From assembly GCF_004339565.1 (NCBI RefSeq), contig NZ_SMFZ01000002.1, positions 2,976,001 through 3,040,000 of the forward strand: a stretch of 64,000 nucleotides of DNA, read 5' to 3'. Both the position numbers and the translations under genes were made by a program. How positions within the stretch are numbered: the first letter of the stretch is position 1; each line of letters starts with the position of its first letter. The notes under the pieces were generated by a model. That model worked only from the letters and a program-made list of their open reading frames with translations, had not been told where the DNA came from and ran no database searches. Shown piece after piece: positions 48,254-54,857 of the stretch. Source of the DNA: Pseudonocardia endophytica. Its GTDB lineage: Bacteria; Actinomycetota; Actinomycetes; Mycobacteriales; Pseudonocardiaceae.

Positions 48254-49351
48254 ATGCGGCACAAGGACACACAGCGGGATGCGGGAGCGGACGTCGGACC
48301 GGGTCCCGTGAGCAGCGTCGGGGACGTCGGCGGGCCGGGAGCGGCGCCGACGGCGTCCGCGGGCTCCTCCGACGACCGGCCGGTGCTCCGGGTGGTGCCG
48401 TCGCCGTCCCCGTCACCCGACTCGCCGTCCTCCTCCGACTCCGGGATCACCGTCCTGACCGGGCTGCACAAGGTGCGCGTGCGGCTGCCCGACGAGTCCG
48501 GTGCGCTGGCCCGGCTGACCGCCGCGGTCGCGGGGGCGTGCGGCAACATCCTGAGCCTCGCCGTGCACGGGCAGGACTCGCGCTCGGTCGTCGACGAGAT
48601 GCTGGTCGGCGGTTCACTCGGAGCCGAGGGGCTGGAACAGGTGGTCCGGTCGGCGGTGCGCACGTCGGAGCCGGACGCGGTGCTGGTGGTGCGCGCCGAC
48701 CCGCACGAGCTCGTCGACGCCCCGACGCGCGCTCTCGACCTGCTCGTGCAGGCGCGCGGCCGGACCGACGACGGCCTCGCCAGGGGCCTCGCGGCGCTCC
48801 TGCACGCCGACGAGGTGATCTCCGTTCCCGGGGAGCCCGCCGCGGACGACGAGCGCCTGCTGGCGTTGCCGGCACCGTCCGGGAACTGGCTGCTCGCACG
48901 CCGGGGCTGGGCGCCGTTCACGGTCACCGAACGCGCCAGGGCTGAGGCGTTCCTGCGTGCGGTCGACGCCCCGTCGCGGAAGGCCGGGTACGAGATCGTC
49001 CTGTCCACCGGTGAGGAGCTGACCGCGAGACCCGCCACCGGCGACGAGATCACCGAGCTGGACTCGCTGCTGCGCACCTGCCTGGCCGGCTTGCCCGACG
49101 CCGACGACACCGGCTCCGACCTGGACTGGACGGCCGCCGACCTTCGGTCCGTGCTCGTCCCGCCCGGCGGAGGTTGCCTGGTGGTGCGGACCGACGGCGG
49201 CGCGCTCGTCGGCCTCGGCTCGGCCCTGCTCGCCGACGAGCTGGACCCGACCGCGGGCGCCGAGCCGGTACTCCTCGTGCACCCGCTGTTCCGCGGCCAC
49301 CGCCTGGGCCGCTGGATGCGCCGCAAACTGGTCGACCACCTGTCGGTCTGA
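48254..49351 (+). CDS. ACT domain-GNAT acetyltransferase-like protein, C-terminus apparently cut short
   Basis: A 365-aa protein. A disordered Pro/Ser-rich start (VVPSPSPSPDSPSSSDSG) is followed by an ACT domain at about residues 64-125 (KVRVRLPDESGALARLTAAV, AGACGNILSLAVHG), a middle segment, and a GNAT-like part ending LLVHPLFRGHRLGRWMRRKL VDHLSV. The RGHRLG stretch is the acetyl-CoA motif A, but the protein stops directly after that helix, so strands 5-7 of a normal GNAT fold are missing. ACT-GNAT lysine acetyltransferases controlled by amino acids are known in actinomycetes. Right after the stop begins a degenerate tandem repeat tract, suggesting the 3' end was lost. ATG 48254 has GGAGG 5 bases upstream; a GTG at 48242 is an alternative. 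Confidence 0.65.
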   Translation: MRHKDTQRDAGADVGPGPVSSVGDVGGPGAAPTASAGSSDDRPVLRVVPSPSPSPDSPSSSDSGITVLTGLHKVRVRLPDESGALARLTAAVAGACGNILSLAVHGQDSRSVVDEMLVGGSLGAEGLEQVVRSAVRTSEPDAVLVVRADPHELVDAPTRALDLLVQARGRTDDGLARGLAALLHADEVISVPGEPAADDERLLALPAPSGNWLLARRGWAPFTVTERARAEAFLRAVDAPSRKAGYEIVLSTGEELTARPATGDEITELDSLLRTCLAGLPDADDTGSDLDWTAADLRSVLVPPGGGCLVVRTDGGALVGLGSALLADELDPTAGAEPVLLVHPLFRGHRLGRWMRRKLVDHLSV

Positions 49352-49370
49352 TCTCTCGCCCGGCTGATCG

Positions 49371-49410
49371 CGCGGGGCACCCGACGTCCGCGCGGGGCAC
49401 CCGACGTCCG
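49371..49410. repeat. Exact tandem 20 bp repeat (2 copies) opening a long repeat tract
   Basis: CGCGGGGCACCCGACGTCCG occurs twice end to end. Related 19-24 bp units of the form CGCGGTGGTCCGGAGTCCG continue to about 49510. Confidence 0.8.
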
Positions 49411-49507
49411 CGCGGTGGTCCGGAGCCCGCGCGGCGGTCCGGGGTGCGCGCAGGGTGGTGGTCCGGAGTCCGCGCTCTGGTCCGGAGCCCGCGTGGTGGT
49501 CCGGGAT

Positions 49508-49957
49508 GGTCCGGAGTTTGCGCTGCGATCCCGGGTGTGCGCGGTGGTCCGGAGTTCGCGCGCGTCCGGGAGTGTGCATTGTTCGAACTGGTGCGCGTTC
49601 TGGTCGGTCGGGTGCCGTGTCACTGCCTGCGCTCGGGTATCGAGCGCATCCGGTCGTCCAGCCCGGTCGTCCAGTCCGGCCGGGTGATGCCGCGCGGTGG
49701 TCCGGGGTGCGCGCTGGTCCGGAGTGCGCGCTGGTCCGGAGTGGGCCTGCGATCCGGGGTGTGCGCTGCGATCCGGAGTCTGCGCGCGTCCGGGAGTGTG
49801 CGTTGTCCGAACTGGTGCGCGTTCTGGCCGGTCGCGTGCCGTGTCACCGCCTGCGCTCGGGCATCTGGCGCATCCGGTCGTCCGGCCCGGTCGTCCAGCC
49901 CGGCGGTTGATGCCGCACGGTGGTCCGGAGTGCGCACGGTGATCCGGAGTGCGCGCG
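49508..49957. repeat. Two direct repeats of about 225 bp
   Basis: Unit A (49508-49732) and unit B (49733-49957) are offset by 224-225 bp and agree closely, for example over CGCGTCCGGGAGTGTGC, CGAACTGGTGCGCGTTCTGG and GCATCCGGTCGTCC. Each unit starts and ends in GGTCCGGAGT-type short repeats. A third, strongly diverged copy can be followed to about 50080 (CGGATCGGTGCGCGTTCCGCC). Unit length and the internal 15-20 bp periods are not multiples of three, arguing against coding. Confidence 0.8.
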
Positions 49958-50056
49958 CCTCGTCGGCGGGCGCCCGTGTCCGGGCGCGTGCGTTCTCCGG
50001 ATCGGTGCGCGTTCCGCCGGACGCGTGGCCATGTCACCACCGGCGGCCGGGTCGGC

Positions 50057-50400
50057 TGGCGCGCACCCCCCGGCTGGCGTGTCGCACCTGGGCCGGATCT
50101 GTCACACGCCCAGCCCACGGTGCCGCACCCCGTGTCGACCTGCCGTCCCTCGGGGCCGGGTGTCACACCCGTCCCTCGGCGTCGCAACTCGCGGGCCGGC
50201 CCTCGGTGTCGCGCCCCGTCCAGCGCCGCGCGACCCGTTCCGGCGTGCCGCGCCCGGTTCCGGCGCCGCGCCTTGTGCTGGCGTGCCGCGCCCAGTGCCG
50301 GTGTGCCGCGCCCGTGCCGCAGTGCCGCGCCCGTGCCGGCATACCGGCGTGCCGCACCCCGGGCCGGCGTGCCGCACCCGTCGCAGCCGGTGCGACACGC
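50057..50400. repeat. Degenerate 19-20 bp tandem repeats
   Basis: About 15 units of the form GGCGTGCCGCGCCCGTGCC, best preserved between 50240 and 50380, more diverged to the left. No gene-like codon pattern or ribosome site is convincing in any frame. With the preceding blocks this makes a non-coding tract from 49371 to about 50400. Confidence 0.7.
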
Positions 50401-50501
50401 CAACGCGGGGTGCGTGGGGTGGGCGGCATGCGGACTGATCGACAGGCCGCGGCGAGGGCCGGTGCGCGGCGCGTCGGACCCGGTGCGTCGCCCCACAGCC
50501 C

Positions 50502-50569
50502 GGTGATCGTCGGTTCGGTAGCGGGGTCGGCCAACCGTGGCGCGTTCCGGTACCGAACCGACGATCACC
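50502..50569. repeat. GATC-ended palindrome with perfect 19 bp arms, copy 10
   Basis: GGTGATCGTCGGTTCGGTA (50502-50520) and TACCGAACCGACGATCACC (50551-50569) are perfect inverted repeats with a 30 base loop. The TGATC..GATCA core (50504-50567) is 64 bp, as in other copies, but the interior differs in sequence. Confidence 0.85.
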
Positions 50570-50640
50570 GCGACGGGGACACGGTGATGGCCGGACCGGC
50601 CGCTCGGATCGGTGGCCTGCGATGCCTCCGCGGGGCCGCC

Positions 50641-50729
50641 TTGCTCTGCTCACACGGACGCACCACCGGTCGGACCAGCAGGGAACACGGTCGGACCAGC
50701 GAGCCGATGCGTGGAGGTGAGCAGAGCAA
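50641..50729. repeat. Long inverted repeat before the methyltransferase gene
   Basis: TTGCTCTGCTCAC, 4 bases, ACGCA on the left mirror TGCGT, 4 bases, GTGAGCAGAGCAA on the right: 18 paired bases per arm with a symmetric internal loop and a 45-base apex. The apex contains GGTCGGACCAGC twice. It lies 48 bp before the GTG at 50778 and is larger than any terminator here. Confidence 0.75.
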
Positions 50730-50764
50730 AGCCTCGCCCGAGAGCCCGGACGGGAGCCGGGCCG

Positions 50765-50770
50765 TAGGGT
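50765..50770 (+). promoter_or_regulatory. -10 box of a probable leaderless promoter
   Basis: TAGGGT followed by 7 bases and the GTG at 50778; no ribosome site. Confidence 0.45.
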
Positions 50771-50777
50771 CGCCGGC

Positions 50778-51362
50778 GTGAGCGAGAAGGAGCTTCCCGG
50801 GGACTGGACGGCGTGGCGGGACCAGGTCGATCTGGACCGCTACGACCAGCGGTGGGCCGCGATGGAGGCGGCCGGCCACAACCCGCACGGTGAGGCCGAC
50901 CTGGTGCACGGGCTCGGACCGAGGAGCGTGCTCGACGGCGGGTGCGGCACCGGACGGGTGGCGATCGAGCTGGCCCGGCGCGGCCTGGCCGTCGTCGGCG
51001 TCGACCCCGACGCGGACATGATCGACGCGGCGCGCGCGAAGGCCACGGAGCTCGCGTGGGTCCGGTCCGGACTGGAGGACCTGGACCTCGGACGGCGGTT
51101 CGACGTGGTCGTGCTGGCGGGCAACGTGATCCCTTATGCGGCCGACCGGGCCGGCGTGGTCGCGGGCTGCGCGCGGCACCTGGAGACGGGTGGCTCGCTC
51201 GTCGCCGGGTTCCAGCTGCAGCCGGGGTGGCCGACACTCGACGAGTACGACGCCTGGTGCGCGGCTGCCGGGTTGGAACTCGCGGACCGCTGGTCGACGT
51301 GGTCGCGTGACCCGTACGACGGCGGCGCCTACGCCGTCTCCCGTCACGTGCGGCCGGCCTGA
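50778..51362 (+). CDS. Class I SAM-dependent methyltransferase
   Basis: A 194-aa methyltransferase. It opens with DWTAWRDQVDLDRYDQRWAA, motif I is RSVLDGGCGTGRVAIELARR, motif II AVVGVDPDADMIDAARAKA, and motif IV FDVVVLAGNVIPYA. Compact, with no extra substrate domain, so a small-molecule substrate is likely but not identifiable. The GTG start is supported by the TAGGGT box 7 bases upstream. It is preceded by two large inverted repeats and followed by a hairpin at 51389-51420. Confidence 0.85.
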   Translation: MSEKELPGDWTAWRDQVDLDRYDQRWAAMEAAGHNPHGEADLVHGLGPRSVLDGGCGTGRVAIELARRGLAVVGVDPDADMIDAARAKATELAWVRSGLEDLDLGRRFDVVVLAGNVIPYAADRAGVVAGCARHLETGGSLVAGFQLQPGWPTLDEYDAWCAAAGLELADRWSTWSRDPYDGGAYAVSRHVRPA

Positions 51363-51388
51363 CCGACGCGCGGACCGGCATGATCACC

Positions 51389-51420
51389 CGTTCCGGAGGC
51401 CGGCGTTCGCCTCCCGAACG
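51389..51420 (+). terminator. Hairpin terminator after methyltransferase gene
   Basis: CGTTCCGGAGGC pairs with GCCTCCCGAACG (one internal C-C mismatch) around an 8-base loop. It lies inside a stretch TGATCACCC..GTTGATCG that may be a further, degenerate GATC-ended element. Confidence 0.6.
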
Positions 51421-51463
51421 CTCGGCGGCAAAACCGTTGATCGTCGTCGGGATCGCCGCGGCT

Positions 51464-51526
51464 TGATCCGCAGTCGAGGAGCGAGGTGTTCGCCGACCGA
51501 TCGCTCCGCGCCACAACTGCGGATCA
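51464..51526. repeat. 63 bp GATC-ended imperfect palindrome, copy 11
   Basis: TGATCCGCAGT (51464-51474) and ACTGCGGATCA (51516-51526) are perfect 11 bp ends; the interior has GTCGAGGAGCGAGG and CGATCGCTCCGCGCCAC. Shares GTCGAGGAG.GAGG and GCGCCAC with the next copy. Confidence 0.75.
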
Positions 51527-51545
51527 TCGTCAGGTCAACGCGGCA

Positions 51546-51608
51546 TGATCTCCGGTCGAGGAGTGAGGCGCGCGAAGGCCGAATCCTCTGCGCCACGACG
51601 GAGGATCA
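51546..51608. repeat. 63 bp GATC-ended imperfect palindrome, copy 12
   Basis: Starts TGATCTCCGGTCGAGGAGTG and ends GACGGAGGATCA; same subfamily and orientation as copy 11, 19 bp away. The spacer between methyltransferase genes (51363-51612) is almost entirely made of such elements. Confidence 0.7.
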
Positions 51609-51612
51609 CGGG

Positions 51613-52419
51613 TCAGGCCCGGGCCAGCACCTCACCGTGCGGGATGGCGAACCAGGCGTCCGGGTGGGCGGTCCACTCCCGCCACCCCTGTTCGATCTCG
51701 TCCAGATCGGACTCGGTCGCCAGGCCGCGCTCGCGCGCCATCCGACCGACGCCGGTGTGCACCCGGTCGGCCCACATCCCGCCCCATGCGGCGCGCTCCT
51801 CCGGCGTCGCGTAGCACCAGACCGACCCGGACGGCGTCACGTCGGTGAACCCCGCCTCGTGCGCCCAGGCGAGCAGTCGGCGCCCGGCGTCGGGCTCGGC
51901 GTCGTTGCCGTGCGCGACGGCCCGGTAGAGCGCGAGCCACCTGTCGAGCCGTTCGTCGGCGGGCCACCAGTGGAACGCGGCGTAGTCGGCGTCGCGCACG
52001 GCTACGAGCCCGCCGGGCTTCGCCACCCGCCGCATCTCGCGGAGCGCGGCGACCGGATCGGACAGGTGCTGGAGCACCTGGTGGGCGTGCACCACGTCCC
52101 ACGTGTCGTCCGGATCGGACAGACGGTAGGCGTCGTCGACGGCGAACTCCACGTCGACGCCCCGCTCCGATGCGGCGGCGCGGGCCTGCTCCAGCGGCTC
52201 CGGCACGACCTCGATCCCACGCACCCGGCCCGGCGCGACCCGCTCCGCCAGGTCGACCGTGATGCTGCCCGGCCCACACCCGACGTCGAGCACCGACGTC
52301 CCGGCGCTCAGGTGCGGTAGCAGGTAGGCGCACGAGTTCTCCGCGGTCCGCGACGCGTGCGAGCGGACGACGACCTCGGGATGACCGTGCGTGTAGGTGT
52401 CACGGGGCATGGGCGGCAC
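51613..52419 (-). CDS. Class I SAM-dependent methyltransferase (UbiE-like)
   Basis: A 268-aa methyltransferase. Motif I is SVLDVGCGPGSITVDLAERV, motif II RGIEVVPEPLEQARAAA, then FAVDDAYRLSDPDDTWDVVH and AHQVLQHLSDPVAALREMRR (motif IV), VAKPGGLVAVRDADYAAF. The pattern with a HQVLQH and a C-terminal substrate part rich in Trp suits the ubiE/coq5-like group that methylates quinone- or terpenoid-like small molecules. Start may be ATG 52419 (MPPMPRD) or ATG 52410. Its start overlaps the end of the upstream DUF2256 gene by 20 bp, indicating one transcript. Confidence 0.82.
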   Translation of the reverse strand: MPPMPRDTYTHGHPEVVVRSHASRTAENSCAYLLPHLSAGTSVLDVGCGPGSITVDLAERVAPGRVRGIEVVPEPLEQARAAASERGVDVEFAVDDAYRLSDPDDTWDVVHAHQVLQHLSDPVAALREMRRVAKPGGLVAVRDADYAAFHWWPADERLDRWLALYRAVAHGNDAEPDAGRRLLAWAHEAGFTDVTPSGSVWCYATPEERAAWGGMWADRVHTGVGRMARERGLATESDLDEIEQGWREWTAHPDAWFAIPHGEVLARA

Positions 52420-52804
52420 TCTGCCTCAGCGCGTACCGGATGCGGATCGGACCCTTCGCGGTGGACGGGTCGACGACCTTCCCCTTCTGCGTGATCTCCA
52501 CCGTCCCCGCGTCGACGAGCCGGCGTGCCGCCCGCCGGGCCGGTTCCATCAGGTCGCGCCAGCCGTCCGGGTCGACGCGCCGGGCCGCGTCGGACGGGCA
52601 GATGGTCGCGCCTGCCTTGCGGGCGTCGAGCAAGTCGGTGATCGCGGACTCCAGATCCCGGTCGACCGGCTTCACGCCGCGACGACGGCACGCGGCGCTG
52701 CAGTACCGGACGTTCTCCCAGTCGTCGGCCCACTTCCTGCGCCACTCGATCGTCCGGCCGCACACCGCGCAGGTCTTCGCGTCGGGGTGGGAGGAGCCTG
52801 CCAT
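52400..52804 (-). CDS. DUF2256-DUF3253 protein
   Basis: A 134-aa protein joining two small domains. The N-terminal DUF2256-type zinc-ribbon is KTCAVCGRTIEWRRKWADDW and RYCSAACRRR, with the four Cys in CxxC-x(n)-CSAAC spacing. The C-terminal DUF3253-type winged helix reads AITDLLDARKAGATICPSDA ARRVDPDGW then RAARRLVDAGTVEITQKGKV. A zinc-binding nucleic-acid-associated role is plausible but unproven. Start ATG at 52804; a GTG at 52819 is also in frame. The gene is co-transcribed with the downstream methyltransferase. Confidence 0.8.
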   Translation of the reverse strand: MAGSSHPDAKTCAVCGRTIEWRRKWADDWENVRYCSAACRRRGVKPVDRDLESAITDLLDARKAGATICPSDAARRVDPDGWRDLMEPARRAARRLVDAGTVEITQKGKVVDPSTAKGPIRIRYALRQSAAHAP

Positions 52805-52838
52805 CGGCCCAGCGTGCACCGTCCGTCGCGGTCTCGCG

Positions 52839-52900
52839 AGATCATCAGGACATCAGCGCTCCTGGCGTGTGATCGAACAACGTTCACGTCCTGATGATCA
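52839..52900. repeat. 62 bp GATC-ended inverted repeat, copy 13
   Basis: GATCATCAGGAC (52840-52851) and GTCCTGATGATC (52888-52899) are perfect 12 bp arms; the outermost bases are A and A in place of T and A. The interior is AT-richer than other copies (GTGTGATCGAACAACGTTCAC). Upstream of the DUF2256 gene. Confidence 0.6.
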
Positions 52901-52993
52901 TGCGCGGCGGCTCGGCGGCTCGGCGGCGACCGCGGTCTCCGCGGTGGGATCAGGTCGTGTCGCTCGTCCGTCGACCGGCCTGTGCGTGCCCGA

Positions 52994-54052
52994 TCAGCCT
53001 CGTGCGAGGACCGCCTCGTCCAGGGCGGCACGCATGGCGGGCTCCGGGCCGGGGTGACCGGTCATGAGCTCGACCTGCGCGATCGCCTGGTGCAGCAGCA
53101 TCTCCAGCCCGCTGACGATCGTCGCCCCGCTCGCGGCGGCTCCGGCGGCGATCGCCGTCGGCCAGGGTGCGTAGACCGCGTCGAGCAGCGTGACCCCGGG
53201 CCGCCAGCGCGCCCCGGCCAGCTCGTCGGCGGCGCCCGCGGGGAGCGTGGAGATCACGACGTCGGCGCCGTCCAGCACGCGGGCCGCGGCGACGGCATCG
53301 GTCAGGACCGGCGCGATCGTGGGGGAGACGCCGAGCCGGGATGCCGTGTCGCGCAACGCATCGGCGCGACCTGCGTCGCGGACCAGCACCGTGACGTCGT
53401 CGACGCCCAGCTCCCGCAACGCGGCCAGCGCGGCCTGCGCCGTCCCGCCCGCGCCCAGCACGACCGCCCGGCCGGGGCTCGCCGGGGACGCGCCCACCGC
53501 ACGGTCGGTCGGAGACGGCGGGACCGCACCGCCATCACGGCCCGCCGCGCCTCCGGCCGTCAGCGACCCGGCTGTGTGGTCTGCCGCGACCGAGCCGGGT
53601 GCGCCGTCGCCCCAGCCGGACCGGCCGGACCCGGCCACGCATCCGGTCGGCTCCGAGCCGGCCGTCGCGAATCCGGCCGTTGCGCCTCCGGCCGTCGCGG
53701 ATCCGGCCCGCGCCCGGCTCAGAGCCACGACCAGGCCCGTGACGTCCGTGTTCGACGCCCGCCATCCGTCCGGTTCTGGGACGAGCGTGTTCGCCGCACC
53801 GATCGCGGCCGCCGTGTCGGCGGCCCGGTCGGCCACCTCGAGCGCGACCCGCTTGAGCGGCATCGTCAGGGACAGACCCGCCCATTCCGGCCCGAGCCCG
53901 GCGACGAACCCGGCCAGGCCGGCCTCGTCGACCTCGTGCGCGTCGTAGCTCCAGCCGGCCAGGCCGAGCGACGCGTACGCCGCGCGGTGCAGCACGGGCG
54001 ACAGCGAGTGCGCGATCGGGGAGCCCAGGACGGCGGCTCGGCGGGACGTCAC
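52994..54052 (-). CDS. Shikimate dehydrogenase family protein with a repeat-derived insert
   Basis: A 352-aa AroE-like protein that would reduce 3-dehydroshikimate with NADPH in aromatic biosynthesis. Motifs: VLGSPIAHSLSPVLHRAAYA, the catalytic Lys67 in SLTMPLKRVALE, NTD at 101-103, NADP loop LGAGGTAQAA (about 199-208), and LLHQAIAQVELMTG near the end. Between residues about 116 and 194, just before the NADP domain, is an extra Ala/Gly/Ser/Pro stretch (SATAGGATAGFATAGSE and onward) encoded in part by 15 bp tandem repeats near 53658-53712. Normal AroE proteins are about 270-280 aa. The reading frame stays open, so the protein may still fold with a disordered loop. Start GTG 54052 fits homology; GTG 54082 is possible. 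Confidence 0.85.
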   Translation of the reverse strand: MTSRRAAVLGSPIAHSLSPVLHRAAYASLGLAGWSYDAHEVDEAGLAGFVAGLGPEWAGLSLTMPLKRVALEVADRAADTAAAIGAANTLVPEPDGWRASNTDVTGLVVALSRARAGSATAGGATAGFATAGSEPTGCVAGSGRSGWGDGAPGSVAADHTAGSLTAGGAAGRDGGAVPPSPTDRAVGASPASPGRAVVLGAGGTAQAALAALRELGVDDVTVLVRDAGRADALRDTASRLGVSPTIAPVLTDAVAAARVLDGADVVISTLPAGAADELAGARWRPGVTLLDAVYAPWPTAIAAGAAASGATIVSGLEMLLHQAIAQVELMTGHPGPEPAMRAALDEAVLARG

Positions 54053-54130
54053 CGGCCGGATGCTAATGCCGCGCCGGGACACGGTCGGGCCGGCCTCCCT
54101 GCGAGCGGGCCCGCTTCCGACGCCGCGGGC

Positions 54131-54766
54131 CTAGACGCGACTCGGCTCGGCGGCGCCGAGCGCCGCCGTGCGGCGCGACCGCACCCACGTCCACCAGCCG
54201 TATACGACGAGCAGGGCGAACACCGAGTAGATCAGCGCCGAGAACCACAGTCCGGACGCGATCTGCAGGGGTACCCCGATCGCGTCGACGACCAGCCACA
54301 CGAACCAGAACTCGATCAGTCGCAGTCCCTGCGCGAGGAACGCGACGGCCGTCCCGACGAAGATCGCAGCGTCCGGCCACGGTGCCCAGGACGCGTCCAG
54401 CGCGTCGAGCGCCAGCGCCATCACGACGGTGCCCGCCACGAACAGCCCGGCCAGACCGGCACGCTGCGGCCAGGTCGCGGTCCGCACGGCCAGTCCGTAG
54501 ACCGGGTCGCGACGGCGGAGCCACGCGACGAGCCCGAACACCGAGAACGCGAACACGATCACCTGCCGGAACGCGAGCCCACCCAGATGCGCCGACGTGT
54601 ACACGGCGAACAGCAGGACGCACGCGGCCATCTGCACCGGCCACGTCGTGATGCTCCGTCGTTGCGCGAGGAAGACCACGGCCAGTGCGGCGAGCTGGCC
54701 GATCAGCTCGGCCCAGGACACGAACTGGCCGAACGCGGTCAACCCGTGGTGCAGCAACAGGTCCAC
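54131..54766 (-). CDS. pnuC: PnuC-family nicotinamide riboside-type transporter
   Basis: A 211-aa membrane protein with about seven helices. It matches the PnuC family: SWAELIGQLAALAVVFLAQR at the start, WPVQMAACVLLFAVYTSAHL, and a C-terminal LIEFWFVWLVVDAIGVPLQI motif (Trp, Asp, Val/Pro of the substrate path). PnuC imports nicotinamide riboside by facilitated diffusion; related PnuX and PnuT carry riboflavin and thiamin, and sequence alone cannot exclude these. I looked upstream for riboflavin (RFN) and TPP riboswitch signatures and saw none in the 91 bp to the next gene. No NadR-type kinase is adjacent. Confidence 0.85.
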   Translation of the reverse strand: MDLLLHHGLTAFGQFVSWAELIGQLAALAVVFLAQRRSITTWPVQMAACVLLFAVYTSAHLGGLAFRQVIVFAFSVFGLVAWLRRRDPVYGLAVRTATWPQRAGLAGLFVAGTVVMALALDALDASWAPWPDAAIFVGTAVAFLAQGLRLIEFWFVWLVVDAIGVPLQIASGLWFSALIYSVFALLVVYGWWTWVRSRRTAALGAAEPSRV

Positions 54767-54857
54767 GTGGATCCCTCCCGGGAACGGACGGTCGTCGTGT
54801 CAGCACACAACGCACCGAAGGACCGTGCTCATCCGGATCCCCGCGATGTGACACGGC

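Noticed and set aside
49371..50400. CRISPR-like array.
   Set aside because: Units are contiguous and degenerate, without unique spacers between constant repeats, and no cas genes are near.
47104..50568. Open frame of 1154 codons on the minus strand across the response regulator, ACT-GNAT gene and repeat tract.
   Set aside because: It is antisense to well-defined genes; its sequence is Arg/Pro/Thr-rich low complexity, and unit lengths of the repeats would shift the frame. GC-rich DNA opens such frames by chance.
50504..51608. Insertion sequence remnants around the inverted repeats.
   Set aside because: No transposase fragment or target-site duplication could be seen; the repeats fit the GATC-ended element family better.
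54767..54857. Flavin, thiamin or NAD riboswitch before pnuC.
   Set aside because: I looked for the conserved RFN and TPP stems and found none in the 91 bp.
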